DNA of 17,569 bases, from positions 1-17,569 of the forward strand of contig JBOGVA010000096.1 of assembly GCA_050692195.1 (NCBI GenBank). Reading direction: 5' to 3'. Position 1 is the first letter of the stretch; every line of letters begins with the position of its first letter. This DNA comes from JBOGVA01 sp050692195 (GTDB lineage Bacteria > Actinomycetota > UBA4738). Positions 4,357 to 11,678 of this stretch are shown one piece after another. A program made the translations under genes and the position numbers. The notes under the pieces were generated by a model. The model had not been told where the DNA came from and made no database searches. It worked only from the letters and a program-made list of their open reading frames with translations.

Positions 4357-5811
4357 ATGGCCACCGATGCGCGACACCCGACTGTGGCACGGGGTCGCCG
4401 GCTCTGGCTGGTGGCCACCTTCCTCGTTCCCCTGGTGATCCCCGCGCCGCAGGCGCGCGCCGATGGCTGTGTGGTGAGCCCGGGTGTCGTTCAGGAAGGC
4501 GGAGTGATCACCGGCACACCCGACTCCGACACGGTGGACTGCTCCGGGTCGGATCACGGCCATACCATCCTGGGGCTGGGCGGAGACGACGTGCTCAAGG
4601 GTTCCGACAGCGCCCCGGACGTGATCGTCCCCGGGGACGGCGATGACACCGTGGACGGAGGTGGCGGACCCAACGACGTCGTGGAGTTCGGCGCCACCGG
4701 CGGGCCGGTGGTGGCCAGCACGTCCGGGGCCACCGACGATGGGTTCGGTAACGACGAGACGGGCCAGTACACCGGCATCGAGGACCTGACCGGCTCTCCC
4801 TTCGGCGACGTCCTGACCGGGGATTCCGGCCCCAACGTCCTGCTTGGCATGGAGGGGGACGACAGCCTGGCCGGGCTTGGAGGACTCGACCATCTCGACG
4901 GCGGCCCCGGCACCGACACGGCGATCTTCTCCCGATCCCCCCGCCGCGTCGTGGTCGACCTTCGAAGAGGCCTTGCACGGGGGGAGGGAGCCGACACGCT
5001 CGTCTCGATCCACAATGTGGTCGGGTCTCCCTTCGGGGATCTCCTGACCGGTGACGGCCGCGCGAACCGGCTGATCGGACGGGGCGGAAGCGACATCCTG
5101 AGAGGGCTCAAGGGCAATGACGTACTGGTCGGCGGGGCGGGGCCCGATTCCTTGGACGGGGGCCCGGGAGCCGACTCGCTCGACGGCGGCCGCGGACGGG
5201 ACGCCTGCGTCGAAGGACTGGGGCGCGGACGAAAGACTCGCTGCGAGGTTCGGGCCTTGGGACAGGCCCTGGGGGTGGTGCTGTTCGAGCCGTCGCGGAG
5301 CCTCGTGCGTGTTGGGTTCCACGAGTCTCTGTTCCGAAGGGCGCTGGCCCTGCGCCCACACGGCCGCCTGCTGCTCAACGACAACCCACGAAAGTTCACC
5401 CCTCCGGCGGAGCGCACCGACGGCCGCTCGTACGTCGTCATGGGCACTCGCGGGCGTCCGACGCCGGCCACCTCCTCAGCCGACCTCGTGGTCGGGTCCA
5501 GATCCGCGGTGCTGTCGCCGCTCAACGGGACGGTCGTCCGAGTGCGCCGATACCTCCTGTACTGCCGCTGGCCGGACTGGCAGGTGGTGATCCGTCCGGC
5601 CGGTCGTTCGGGCGTCGTGCTGATGGTCCTTCACATCACCGACATCAGGGTCGGACGGGATGATCGCCTCATCGCCGGGGTGACCCAGCTCGGGGTGAGC
5701 TGGATCAACGACAGCCCCGGAGCGCAGGAGAACCACTATTTCCCCGATGAGTATCCCCACGTCCACATCGAGATGGTGCGTGGGGACCGAGCGCCCATCC
5801 CCGGCTGCTAG
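4357..5811 (+). CDS. Secreted RTX-like repeat protein with degenerate LytM/M23-like C-terminal domain
   Basis: A 484-residue exported protein. The signal peptide has a basic RGRR n-region, a hydrophobic core (LWLVATFLVPLVI, 16-28) and an ARA cleavage site after A35. Residues about 50-295 hold glycine/aspartate-rich nonapeptide-like repeats (LGGDDVLKG, GDGDDTVDG, GGAGPDSLDG), the calcium-binding beta-roll pattern of RTX proteins. Two modules starting GSPFGD are repeated exactly 77 codons apart (nt 4795 and 5026). The C-terminal part (about 390-484) resembles the LytM/M23 fold: SPLNGTVVRV, WQVVIRP, LHITDIRVGRDDRLIAGVTQLG and HVHIEM (H468, H470). The first metal-binding H-x3-D of active M23 peptidases is not visible, so this domain may bind rather than cut. 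No type I secretion gene is nearby; Sec export is likely. Confidence 0.8.
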   Translation: MATDARHPTVARGRRLWLVATFLVPLVIPAPQARADGCVVSPGVVQEGGVITGTPDSDTVDCSGSDHGHTILGLGGDDVLKGSDSAPDVIVPGDGDDTVDGGGGPNDVVEFGATGGPVVASTSGATDDGFGNDETGQYTGIEDLTGSPFGDVLTGDSGPNVLLGMEGDDSLAGLGGLDHLDGGPGTDTAIFSRSPRRVVVDLRRGLARGEGADTLVSIHNVVGSPFGDLLTGDGRANRLIGRGGSDILRGLKGNDVLVGGAGPDSLDGGPGADSLDGGRGRDACVEGLGRGRKTRCEVRALGQALGVVLFEPSRSLVRVGFHESLFRRALALRPHGRLLLNDNPRKFTPPAERTDGRSYVVMGTRGRPTPATSSADLVVGSRSAVLSPLNGTVVRVRRYLLYCRWPDWQVVIRPAGRSGVVLMVLHITDIRVGRDDRLIAGVTQLGVSWINDSPGAQENHYFPDEYPHVHIEMVRGDRAPIPGC

Positions 5812-5863
5812 CGCGAGGCGGCGCAGGCGCGCGTGGCAGGCGGCGATCCGATCTTGACCTCGT

Positions 5864-5911
5864 CTGGTCAGCAGTCGAAGGCCGCCGCTGGTCAGCAGTC
5901 GAAGGCCGCCG
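5864..5911. repeat. 24-bp tandem duplication spanning the mazF stop codon
   Basis: Two perfect 24-bp copies lie head to tail at 5864-5887 and 5888-5911. The copy on the right carries the end of the mazF frame. Read on the minus strand in the mazF frame, the sequence gives AAAFDC-stop-PAAAFDC-stop, so the duplication copied the last codons and the stop codon in frame. The 24-bp length keeps the frame. It looks like a recent replication-slippage event. Confidence 0.85.
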
Positions 5912-6200
5912 CCACCGCTCGGCAAGATTGAAGGAGCCGCTCAGGGCCCAGCGTGCAGATGAGCTGGGTGAGCATGGCCTTCCTGATGACGGTCATGTTG
6001 TCGAAACTGAAGGCGGACTCGGCGGGCATGCCGTCTTCTGGTCCCACCACGAGCTCGCTGGGGATCGATCGGATCGTCCGGGTGGCGGGCGCAACGACTA
6101 CGGAGTGGAGCACCGGTATCGCCTCGGTTCGTGTGAGGATGAGGGCCGGCCGGCGCTTCCCCTCAGGATGCTCGGCCCACCAGACCTCGCCCCGTCTCAC
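5892..6200 (-). CDS. mazF: MazF/PemK-family endoribonuclease toxin
   Basis: A 102-residue protein of the MazF/PemK fold, a sequence-specific mRNA/tRNA endonuclease in the known members. Signatures: the opening RRGEVWWAEHP, KRRPALILTR with the conserved Arg (R17), VVVAPATRTIRSIPSEL (T40 to L50), which corresponds to the catalytic Thr/Ser loop, and FDNMTVIRKAMLTQLICTL. I chose GTG 6200, which overlaps the antitoxin stop as GTGA and gives the standard MRRGEVWW start; the frame extends 15 codons upstream into the antitoxin gene with no conserved residues. Translation is presumably coupled. The 3' end carries a 24-bp tandem duplication. The toxin looks intact. Confidence 0.92.
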   Translation of the reverse strand: MRRGEVWWAEHPEGKRRPALILTRTEAIPVLHSVVVAPATRTIRSIPSELVVGPEDGMPAESAFSFDNMTVIRKAMLTQLICTLGPERLLQSCRAVAAAFDC

Positions 6201-6445
6201 CAGGGCTCTGCTTCGATCATGGCCCGCCCTGCGGCCTCGGCCCACGCATCGAGATCCTCGTCGGTCGGAACACGCCGGTACCCGTCGGCGATCTGTCGTC
6301 CCACCGCCGCCCGGCGATGCGAATCGATCAGCGCCCGCAGTCCCTGGCGAACGGCCTCCGACCGCGACCCAACGGCCCCCTCCTCAACCAGTCGATCGAT
6401 CTCGGCCAATAGATCCGGGCTGATCCGAGCAACGAGTTGCGTCAT
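6197..6445 (-). CDS. Ribbon-helix-helix antitoxin of the MazF module
   Basis: An 82-residue protein. Residues 2-45 form a CopG/Arc-type ribbon-helix-helix: TQLVARISPDLLAEIDRLVEEG, then SRSEAVRQGLRALIDSHR, with the strand that inserts in the DNA major groove followed by two helices. The acidic, Trp-containing tail (TDEDLDAWAEAAGRAMIEAEPW) is the likely toxin-neutralising segment. It is the first gene of the operon and overlaps mazF by 4 nt. The ATG at 6445 has no Shine-Dalgarno sequence but sits exactly where transcription from the extended -10 upstream should begin. The frame is open 10 codons further, but that extension would cross the promoter. RHH antitoxins paired with MazF are common in actinobacteria. 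Confidence 0.9.
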   Translation of the reverse strand: MTQLVARISPDLLAEIDRLVEEGAVGSRSEAVRQGLRALIDSHRRAAVGRQIADGYRRVPTDEDLDAWAEAAGRAMIEAEPW

Positions 6446-6460
6446 GCAATCAGCATACCA
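6446..6460 (-). promoter_or_regulatory. Extended -10 promoter giving a leaderless antitoxin-mazF mRNA
   Basis: On the minus strand the sequence TGGTATGCT (6460-6452) is an extended -10 (TG-n-TATGCT). Six nt separate it from the ATG at 6445, which places the start of transcription on the ATG. Confidence 0.6.
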
Positions 6461-6480
6461 GTTCGCAATACACACAGGGT

Positions 6481-6497
6481 GCCCGGGGCCTTCGGGC
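6481..6497 (-). terminator. Weak hairpin at the end of corA
   Basis: GCCCG and CGGGC form a 5-bp stem around a 7-nt loop, overlapping the corA stop codon on the minus strand. No T-run follows, only CTGTGTGT. It may help separate corA from the antitoxin-mazF operon, but the stem is short. Confidence 0.3.
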
Positions 6498-7489
6498 TAC
6501 AGCCAGCCTCGCCCCTTGAAGACGGCGTACAGGATCACTCCCGATGCCACCATGAGCCCGAGCGCGAACGGATACCCCAGCAGCCAGTTCAGCTCGGGCA
6601 TGTGCCTGAAGTTCATCCCGTAGATCCCCGCGATCAGCGTCGGGACGAGGATGATCGCCGCCCACGAGGTCAAGCTCTTCACGACCTCGTTCAGCCGGTT
6701 GCTGACCACGGCCAGGTTCGCGTCGAGAGCCGAGGAGAGGATGTCGCGGATGCCCTCGAGGAAGTCGGTGGCCCGCAGGACGTGGTCGTACACGTCCCGG
6801 TAGTAGGGCTCCAACCGCTCGGTGACGACGTCTACCGTTCGTCGCTGCATCACGTCCAACACCTCTCGTAGCGGCGCCATCGACCGGCGGAACCTCACGA
6901 GCTCCTTCCTCAGCCGGAAGATGTTGGACTGGGTGGCGGCCTGGTCACCGCCGCCGAACACCTGCTCCTCGATCTCCTCGATCCGGTCCTCGTAGGAGTC
7001 GAGGACGTCGAAGTAGCCGTCGACCATCTCGTCCAGCAAGACGTACAGGAGGTACCCTCCTCCCTCCGCGGCCAGCTCGGAATGGGCGTCCCACCGCTCC
7101 AGGACCGGCCTCAGGTCGAGCGGCGGGCCCTTTCGTACGGTGACCAGATAGTTGTGGCCCACGAACATGGCCACCTCGTGGTCGATCACCCGGTATTCCT
7201 CGACTGTCACGCCGTAGGCGACCAGGAAGAAGTAGGTCTCGTACTGCTCGATCTTCGGCCGCTGATGAGGGTGGACACAGCCCTCCAGGGCCAGCTCGTG
7301 GAAGCCGAACTCCTCGCGCAGGATGGGGATGGTCTGGGCGATGTCCTCGGGCGACCCGGCGACGTCCAGCCAGACGCAGTTTCCCTTGACCTTCAACTCC
7401 TGGTCGATCCGAGAGGGATCGAAGTCCATCTCCCCGAGGCGGCCTCTTGAGTACAGCCGGGTGGTGATGGCGGGTGCGGCAGCGGTCAT
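6497..7489 (-). CDS. corA: CorA-family magnesium/cobalt channel
   Basis: A 330-residue protein of the CorA family, pentameric inner-membrane channels for Mg2+ (and Co2+/Ni2+). The long N-terminal cytoplasmic domain includes CVWLDVAGSPEDI and the coiled stalk helix (region EEIEEQVFGGGDQAATQSNI onward). The C-terminus has two transmembrane helices (WAAIILVPTLIAGIYGMN and FALGLMVASGVILYAVF) joined by the periplasmic loop. The diagnostic YGMNF motif is intact, and the protein ends in a basic KGRGW tail. I use ATG 7489: a TACCCT hexamer 9 nt upstream suggests a near-leaderless start, and a GTG at 7510 would add seven residues and lies upstream of that hexamer. It is the last gene of the minus-strand series headed by the ECF sigma factor, 49 bp after the lipoprotein gene. 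Confidence 0.95.
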   Translation of the reverse strand: MTAAAPAITTRLYSRGRLGEMDFDPSRIDQELKVKGNCVWLDVAGSPEDIAQTIPILREEFGFHELALEGCVHPHQRPKIEQYETYFFLVAYGVTVEEYRVIDHEVAMFVGHNYLVTVRKGPPLDLRPVLERWDAHSELAAEGGGYLLYVLLDEMVDGYFDVLDSYEDRIEEIEEQVFGGGDQAATQSNIFRLRKELVRFRRSMAPLREVLDVMQRRTVDVVTERLEPYYRDVYDHVLRATDFLEGIRDILSSALDANLAVVSNRLNEVVKSLTSWAAIILVPTLIAGIYGMNFRHMPELNWLLGYPFALGLMVASGVILYAVFKGRGWL

Positions 7490-7504
7490 GACCCGGCGAG
7501 GGTA
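7490..7504 (-). promoter_or_regulatory. Possible -10 of corA
   Basis: TACCCT (7504-7499 on the minus strand) ends 9 nt before the ATG at 7489, and no Shine-Dalgarno sequence is present. The same hexamer precedes the neighbouring lipoprotein gene. Confidence 0.4.
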
Positions 7505-7538
7505 GCTCACTCGGGACTTGCAGGAAGTGATGAGGGCG

Positions 7539-8453
7539 CTAGAGCAGCGGGTCCAGGGCCTGGTGGATCTGGGCGGCCACCACCGGACCTTCGAAGGCGG
7601 CCCTGATGATTCCCTCCCGGTCGATGACCACCGTCCAGGGTTCGCTCCCGAAACCCCAGGCCAGGAACTCCGGAGCCGGGTTGCGCTGGTCCCGATCCGG
7701 ATAGACCTCCACGTGGATGAAGTTGGCTCTCTCCGCCCCGACCTCGTTGAACACCAGGAGCAGCTCGTCCACGACCGGCCCGCACATCCGGCTCTCGCAG
7801 AGCAGGGGCGTCCCGAAGTTCACCACAGTGGGCTTGCCGCTCTCGAGGGCCGCGTCCAGCGAGATGTAATGCATCGGATCCGGGGGCTCCCGGGTGCAGA
7901 TCAATCTTCGTTCGGCTTCGGTCTCGCCGACAGGGGTCTTCACGGCCAGAGCCCTGGTCCCGACCTGTGCCACCGACTCCGCCACCACCGTCATGAACCC
8001 GCTCGCCACCGCTCGCCCTGATCCGTCATCGGCGACCGCCGCCACGGCCCAATTCCCCGGAGATGGGATGTCCACGTCGGCCACGTAGAAGCCCGGCGCG
8101 CCTCGTGGAGCGCTGTCCGCGAACTCCTCGCTGAACCGGTGATAGGTCGCCGCGAAGGGGCCGAGCGCGGGGCTGGTCTCGTCCCTGGCCACCCACACCT
8201 GTGGCGACCCACCCGATGCCAGGTCCCCCTGGCTGCTGACCAGGCCGAAGGTGAACAGGGCTCCGCCCGTCGTGAGCGCGCTCTGCGCCTGGAGCAGGGA
8301 CAGCTCGGCCGCCCCGGACTTCAGAGCGCCGATCGAGCCTTCGGGAGAAGCAGGCGCAGGCGCCCCGGAGGGCTCGCCCCCGCACGCTGCGACGAGAAAG
8401 GCCATGGCGAGGACCATCGTGGCGGGCTTGCGAGAAGAGACGTCGCCGAGCAT
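7539..8453 (-). CDS. Lipoprotein with C-terminal thioredoxin-like domain
   Basis: A 304-residue exported lipoprotein. The signal (RKPATMVLAMAFLVAAC) ends in a lipobox, VAAC, with lipidated C24. A beta-rich N-terminal domain (about 50-170, FTFGLVSS... PGFYVADVDIPSPGNWAVAAV) resembles the Ig-like modules of FixH/YtkA-type proteins. The C-terminal domain (about 195-304) is thioredoxin-like: GKPTVVNFGTPLLC, then CGPVVDELL, EVYPDRDQRNPAPEFLAWGF, EPWTVVIDREGIIRAAFEG. The two cysteines are C219 and C224, spaced C-x4-C rather than the C-x2-C of thioredoxin. A redox role outside the membrane is likely, partner unknown. Start ATG 8453 is chosen because it begins the signal peptide and a -10-like TACCCT lies 8 nt upstream. 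It is 52 bp downstream of the M15 peptidase gene and probably in its regulon. Confidence 0.85.
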   Translation of the reverse strand: MLGDVSSRKPATMVLAMAFLVAACGGEPSGAPAPASPEGSIGALKSGAAELSLLQAQSALTTGGALFTFGLVSSQGDLASGGSPQVWVARDETSPALGPFAATYHRFSEEFADSAPRGAPGFYVADVDIPSPGNWAVAAVADDGSGRAVASGFMTVVAESVAQVGTRALAVKTPVGETEAERRLICTREPPDPMHYISLDAALESGKPTVVNFGTPLLCESRMCGPVVDELLLVFNEVGAERANFIHVEVYPDRDQRNPAPEFLAWGFGSEPWTVVIDREGIIRAAFEGPVVAAQIHQALDPLL

Positions 8454-8467
8454 CTGGATCAAGGGTA
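8454..8467 (-). promoter_or_regulatory. Possible leaderless promoter of the thioredoxin-like lipoprotein
   Basis: TACCCT (8467-8462 on the minus strand) lies 8 nt upstream of the ATG at 8453, with no Shine-Dalgarno sequence. It would let the lipoprotein gene be expressed independently of the sigma factor operon. Confidence 0.42.
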
Positions 8468-8505
8468 GCGGCCGAGGCGGAATATCGTCGGGGAGCGGGC
8501 CTGGA

Positions 8506-9717
8506 TCAGACTCCCCGCGCGAAGCGAACGAACTCGAAGTGCATCCCATCGGGCAGCAGCCAGTGGCCGCCCCAGGTGAATCCCCACCGCTCGAAGATGG
8601 CCACGACCCTTGCGTCTTGGTGGGGAGTCCGCCCGTACTGGTTCGTCGACACGTTGATGTCGACCGCGATCCCCCACGTGTGGTGCGAGAGGCCCGCTTG
8701 GGGGTTGCGGTTCAGGAACCGGGCCGCGTAACACCCGCCGTAGTCACCGGGATCGATGAGGTGCCCCAGGCCCTCCGCGGCCACCTCGGCCAGGGCACCT
8801 CGAAGCTGAGGGATGAGGGCACGATTACACACGACCCGACCGAGGAGGGGGACCCGGGCCTCCTGGATGTGCTCGGCGGCCCACCGTGGGTCCATCTGGA
8901 GCCACCCACCCTCGATGGGCCGGGCGGCGAACTCCCCGAACAGCTCCTTGACGCGCACCTGAGGCAACACCGCGTCTCCGTGCCGGAAGTAGGGCGTCTC
9001 GCCCGGCCCGCGGACCCGGAGCAGGGCTCCCGCGGGGAGCAGTCGCGTGATCCGAGCCGTGATGGCCCGTCGGGACGCTCCCGGAGCCGGATCGATCAAA
9101 AGGTAGCGATGCCTGGTGACTCCCAGGGCGCGGGCGGTGTTCGGGGACACGAAGACCTCGTGCGCGCCGATGACTGCGTCAGGCACGATCGCGGCGACCC
9201 TGATCCGGCGCGAGCCGAACACGAGGGTGCTCCCCGGGCCGGCTTGGCGGAGCGCCGCCGAGGTCGTGCCGATGGCGGCCTCGCCCCGGGCGAGGGCCGG
9301 CAGGATGCTGCGATCCACCGGCGAGAGGAACGACGAATACCGCCGGAGATTGGCTCCCGCCACCTCCAGCGGGATGGCCAGGCCGGAAGGGAGGCGATCG
9401 ACGGTCGTGCCGTCCGCCGCGCTCGAGCCGGTGAGCCACACCGTCCCGCTCATCACGGAGACGACATGTTGAACGCCCGGAAGCTGTCGTACTGCCCCTC
9501 CGAGCCCGGGCGGCAGGCCGCTCGGAACCCACGCGAGCAGGGTGTCCGGGGTGAGCGGCTTCACCGCCGGCGGGTCTGGAGGGACGGGGCCGATGTCCGG
9601 AGTCAGGATCCGTGGGCGGCCCTGGGCCAGTAGCCCGACCGCTCCGCCTCCCGCCAGCCCGACCAGCAGCGCGACCAGGATCACCAGGGCCCGACGACCC
9701 ACCGAGGCGAAGCTCAT
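8506..9717 (-). CDS. Membrane-anchored M15-family peptidase (D-Ala-D-Ala carboxypeptidase/endopeptidase type)
   Basis: A 403-residue protein. An N-terminal transmembrane anchor or signal (about 8-32, ALVILVALLVGLAGGGAVGLL) precedes a Pro-rich linker. The C-terminal M15 domain (about 270-403) shows SHHTWGIAVD (344-353) with zinc ligands H346 and D353, WGGHW (382-386) and DGMHFEF (390-396) with the third ligand H393. This is the pattern of the M15 peptidases that cut peptidoglycan stem peptides. The middle region (about 75-250, including GVQHVVSVMSGTVWL and FVSPNTARALGV) is reminiscent of MacB/FtsX periplasmic core domains, but I am unsure. ATG 9717 overlaps the anti-sigma stop as ATGA, with GAGGAC upstream, so translation is coupled. 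The context suggests cell-wall remodelling under sigma factor control. Confidence 0.88.
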   Translation of the reverse strand: MSFASVGRRALVILVALLVGLAGGGAVGLLAQGRPRILTPDIGPVPPDPPAVKPLTPDTLLAWVPSGLPPGLGGAVRQLPGVQHVVSVMSGTVWLTGSSAADGTTVDRLPSGLAIPLEVAGANLRRYSSFLSPVDRSILPALARGEAAIGTTSAALRQAGPGSTLVFGSRRIRVAAIVPDAVIGAHEVFVSPNTARALGVTRHRYLLIDPAPGASRRAITARITRLLPAGALLRVRGPGETPYFRHGDAVLPQVRVKELFGEFAARPIEGGWLQMDPRWAAEHIQEARVPLLGRVVCNRALIPQLRGALAEVAAEGLGHLIDPGDYGGCYAARFLNRNPQAGLSHHTWGIAVDINVSTNQYGRTPHQDARVVAIFERWGFTWGGHWLLPDGMHFEFVRFARGV

Positions 9718-11678
9718 GGAGACCCGTCCTCTACAGGCCGGAGCGACACGGCCACCTCGAGCAGCGTCACCAGGTCCAACCCGGGCCCGGACAGCGAGCG
9801 ATAGATCCCATCGTCATCGACCCAGTCCAGGATATGCGCCTCGGGCGACCACCTGCCGACGCTGTCCCCGACCTGAACGATCTGCTCGTCGGCCCCGGTG
9901 GGAGGCGGAAGCGACTGCCCTGTGGCCTGGTGCAGGCGAAGACCCGGGCCTCCGAGCTCGGCCGCCGGGCGCCGGTACATGATCGTGACCCCCCTATCCG
10001 TTGAAGTCCGGACCGTCACGGCCGAGACCGCCGCATAGCCCGGCGGCAGGGACGAAGGGAGGGCCACGGCGAACCCCGCGCCGGCGATGGCCTCTGCGGG
10101 GGTCAGGCCCTCCTGGACCACGGCCCCCGCCCACCGCTTGATCCGCCAGCTCGACGGCTTCGCCAGGCCTTTCACGGAGAGCGAGTCGGCGGCGGAGAGA
10201 AGCTGCGCGCGCGGCAGGTTCGTCGCCAGGAGGAATTCCCCCACGGACGTGTGCAAGGCGATCCGCCTGGGGCCCGATGCCGTGGCCGGCTCGTAGTACG
10301 CGACCCCACTGGATGACAGCCTCACCTCCTCGGCGAACGGTCCGACCCCGAAGAGGTGGGTCTGGTTCCACCCCCGCACCTGCGTCACCGTGAGCCAGGT
10401 CAGGCCGCGCGTGTAGGCGAGGATCGACTGCCTGAACGGGCGGGCGCGGGTCCGGGCGAATCGTCCCGAGCGCCGAAGCGTCAGGCCTTCCATGCGGGCC
10501 GGAGCCACGATGCCTCCCCGACCGGCCAGGCGTGCCACCGGGACGTCCCGGAACCCGTGGTCGATCGCTCTCTCCCCGGGCGTGACGAGGAACAAGCTCC
10601 GGGAGGGAACCGAGGTCGAGATCGAGCGCACGGTGGCCGTGAACACCGGCGACTCCGGGCTCTCCACCGGGAGACCCGCCTGGCTCGCCCACGTCGAGCG
10701 CTCCATCCCCGGCGCGGGGAACACCTGATACCGAAGAGGGAACCACGTGCGGGAGTCCAGCCACACAAGGACGCGGTCGCGTGGGAAGAAGGGCCGCCAC
10801 GAGCCCAGGAACCGCAGGTACTCGAACAGCGGCGTGGCGTCCTGGTACCCGAGCTGCACGGCCACCGCGTCCATACCCGCCACCTCGCCCGAGCCTTCGA
10901 CCTGGACCCGGCTGGACGCCGCCAGCACCGTCATCGGAACGATCACGTCGGTGGGCAGCGCGGTCCGAGGATCGAACGGGGGCCGGTTCGCCACCGATCG
11001 CCGAACCGGCGCCGAACTGGGGCAAGACGGAAGCGCCGCCTGGGGACACGGATCGGGCCCGGAAGCCAGCCACGACCGGCCGTCCGTCACCAGGACCAGG
11101 TCGTTGCGCGGCCACTCTGCCGACGGATACGAGGTCGTGTCCCGTACCCGCACCCTGAAGCGCTCCGGACCGCTGAAGGCAAGGTCGGCCACGAAGGTCC
11201 TCCTGGAGACCGCTCTGGTCCAGTTCAGCTCGGTGATGTCGAAGGTGGCCCGGTAGCCGTCGAGGCCCACCGCGGCGCCAACGAGCCGGCGGGGGATCTC
11301 GACTGCCAGGGCGGCAGGCACCTCCCGCCGAAGGGGAACGATCCCTCCGGACGCGACCAGGAGCCCGGTGACGAGCCCGGCGACGAGCGCCACGGCGGCG
11401 GCGCGCTGTCGCAGGAGCCAGTCTGCCGGGCGGGGCGCGGGCGGCCTGACGTGAGGAACCAGGCGCCGCTCCTCTCGGATGCGGGCCATGATGGCCGGGA
11501 CGAGGTCGGGGACGGGTTGGGCCACCTCGAACCGGGACAGCTCCCGGACGCGCCAGGCTGCGCGGGTGAAAGCACCGCAGGAAGGGCAGCCGCGGCGGTG
11601 CTCCTCCACCTCGGCCGGCGCCCCCTCGCGTTCGTCCATCGCGACGCTCAGCGATCGCTGGGCCATCTCACATCTCAT
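9714..11678 (-). CDS. Membrane anti-sigma factor with zinc finger, RseB-like and DUF4367-like regions
   Basis: A 654-residue single-pass membrane protein. The cytoplasmic head has the zinc-finger anti-sigma pattern C3, H27, C31, C34 (MRCEMAQRSLS... EEHRRGCPSC), expected to bind the adjacent ECF sigma factor. A transmembrane helix lies at about 93-114. The extracytoplasmic part starts with an RseB/MucB- or LolA-like section (about 138-350: LDGYRATFDITEL, VADLAFSGPERFRVRVR, LVLVTDGRSWLAS, VWLDSRTWFPLRYQV). It ends in a DUF4367-like domain (about 545-650: FAVALPSSLPPGY, VTIMYRRPA, GPGLDLVTLLEVAVSL). It is much longer than the 80-250 residues of most zinc-finger anti-sigma factors. ATG 11678 overlaps the sigma stop by 11 nt and includes C3; a later ATG at 11666 would lose C3. 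Release probably follows a signal sensed outside the membrane, but no protease is encoded here. Confidence 0.85.
   Translation of the reverse strand: MRCEMAQRSLSVAMDEREGAPAEVEEHRRGCPSCGAFTRAAWRVRELSRFEVAQPVPDLVPAIMARIREERRLVPHVRPPAPRPADWLLRQRAAAVALVAGLVTGLLVASGGIVPLRREVPAALAVEIPRRLVGAAVGLDGYRATFDITELNWTRAVSRRTFVADLAFSGPERFRVRVRDTTSYPSAEWPRNDLVLVTDGRSWLASGPDPCPQAALPSCPSSAPVRRSVANRPPFDPRTALPTDVIVPMTVLAASSRVQVEGSGEVAGMDAVAVQLGYQDATPLFEYLRFLGSWRPFFPRDRVLVWLDSRTWFPLRYQVFPAPGMERSTWASQAGLPVESPESPVFTATVRSISTSVPSRSLFLVTPGERAIDHGFRDVPVARLAGRGGIVAPARMEGLTLRRSGRFARTRARPFRQSILAYTRGLTWLTVTQVRGWNQTHLFGVGPFAEEVRLSSSGVAYYEPATASGPRRIALHTSVGEFLLATNLPRAQLLSAADSLSVKGLAKPSSWRIKRWAGAVVQEGLTPAEAIAGAGFAVALPSSLPPGYAAVSAVTVRTSTDRGVTIMYRRPAAELGGPGLRLHQATGQSLPPPTGADEQIVQVGDSVGRWSPEAHILDWVDDDGIYRSLSGPGLDLVTLLEVAVSLRPVEDGSP

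Noticed and set aside
4357..5811. Classical RTX toxin or adhesin with type I secretion
   Set aside because: It has a Sec-type signal peptide and lacks a C-terminal type I signal, and no ABC exporter or acyltransferase gene is nearby.
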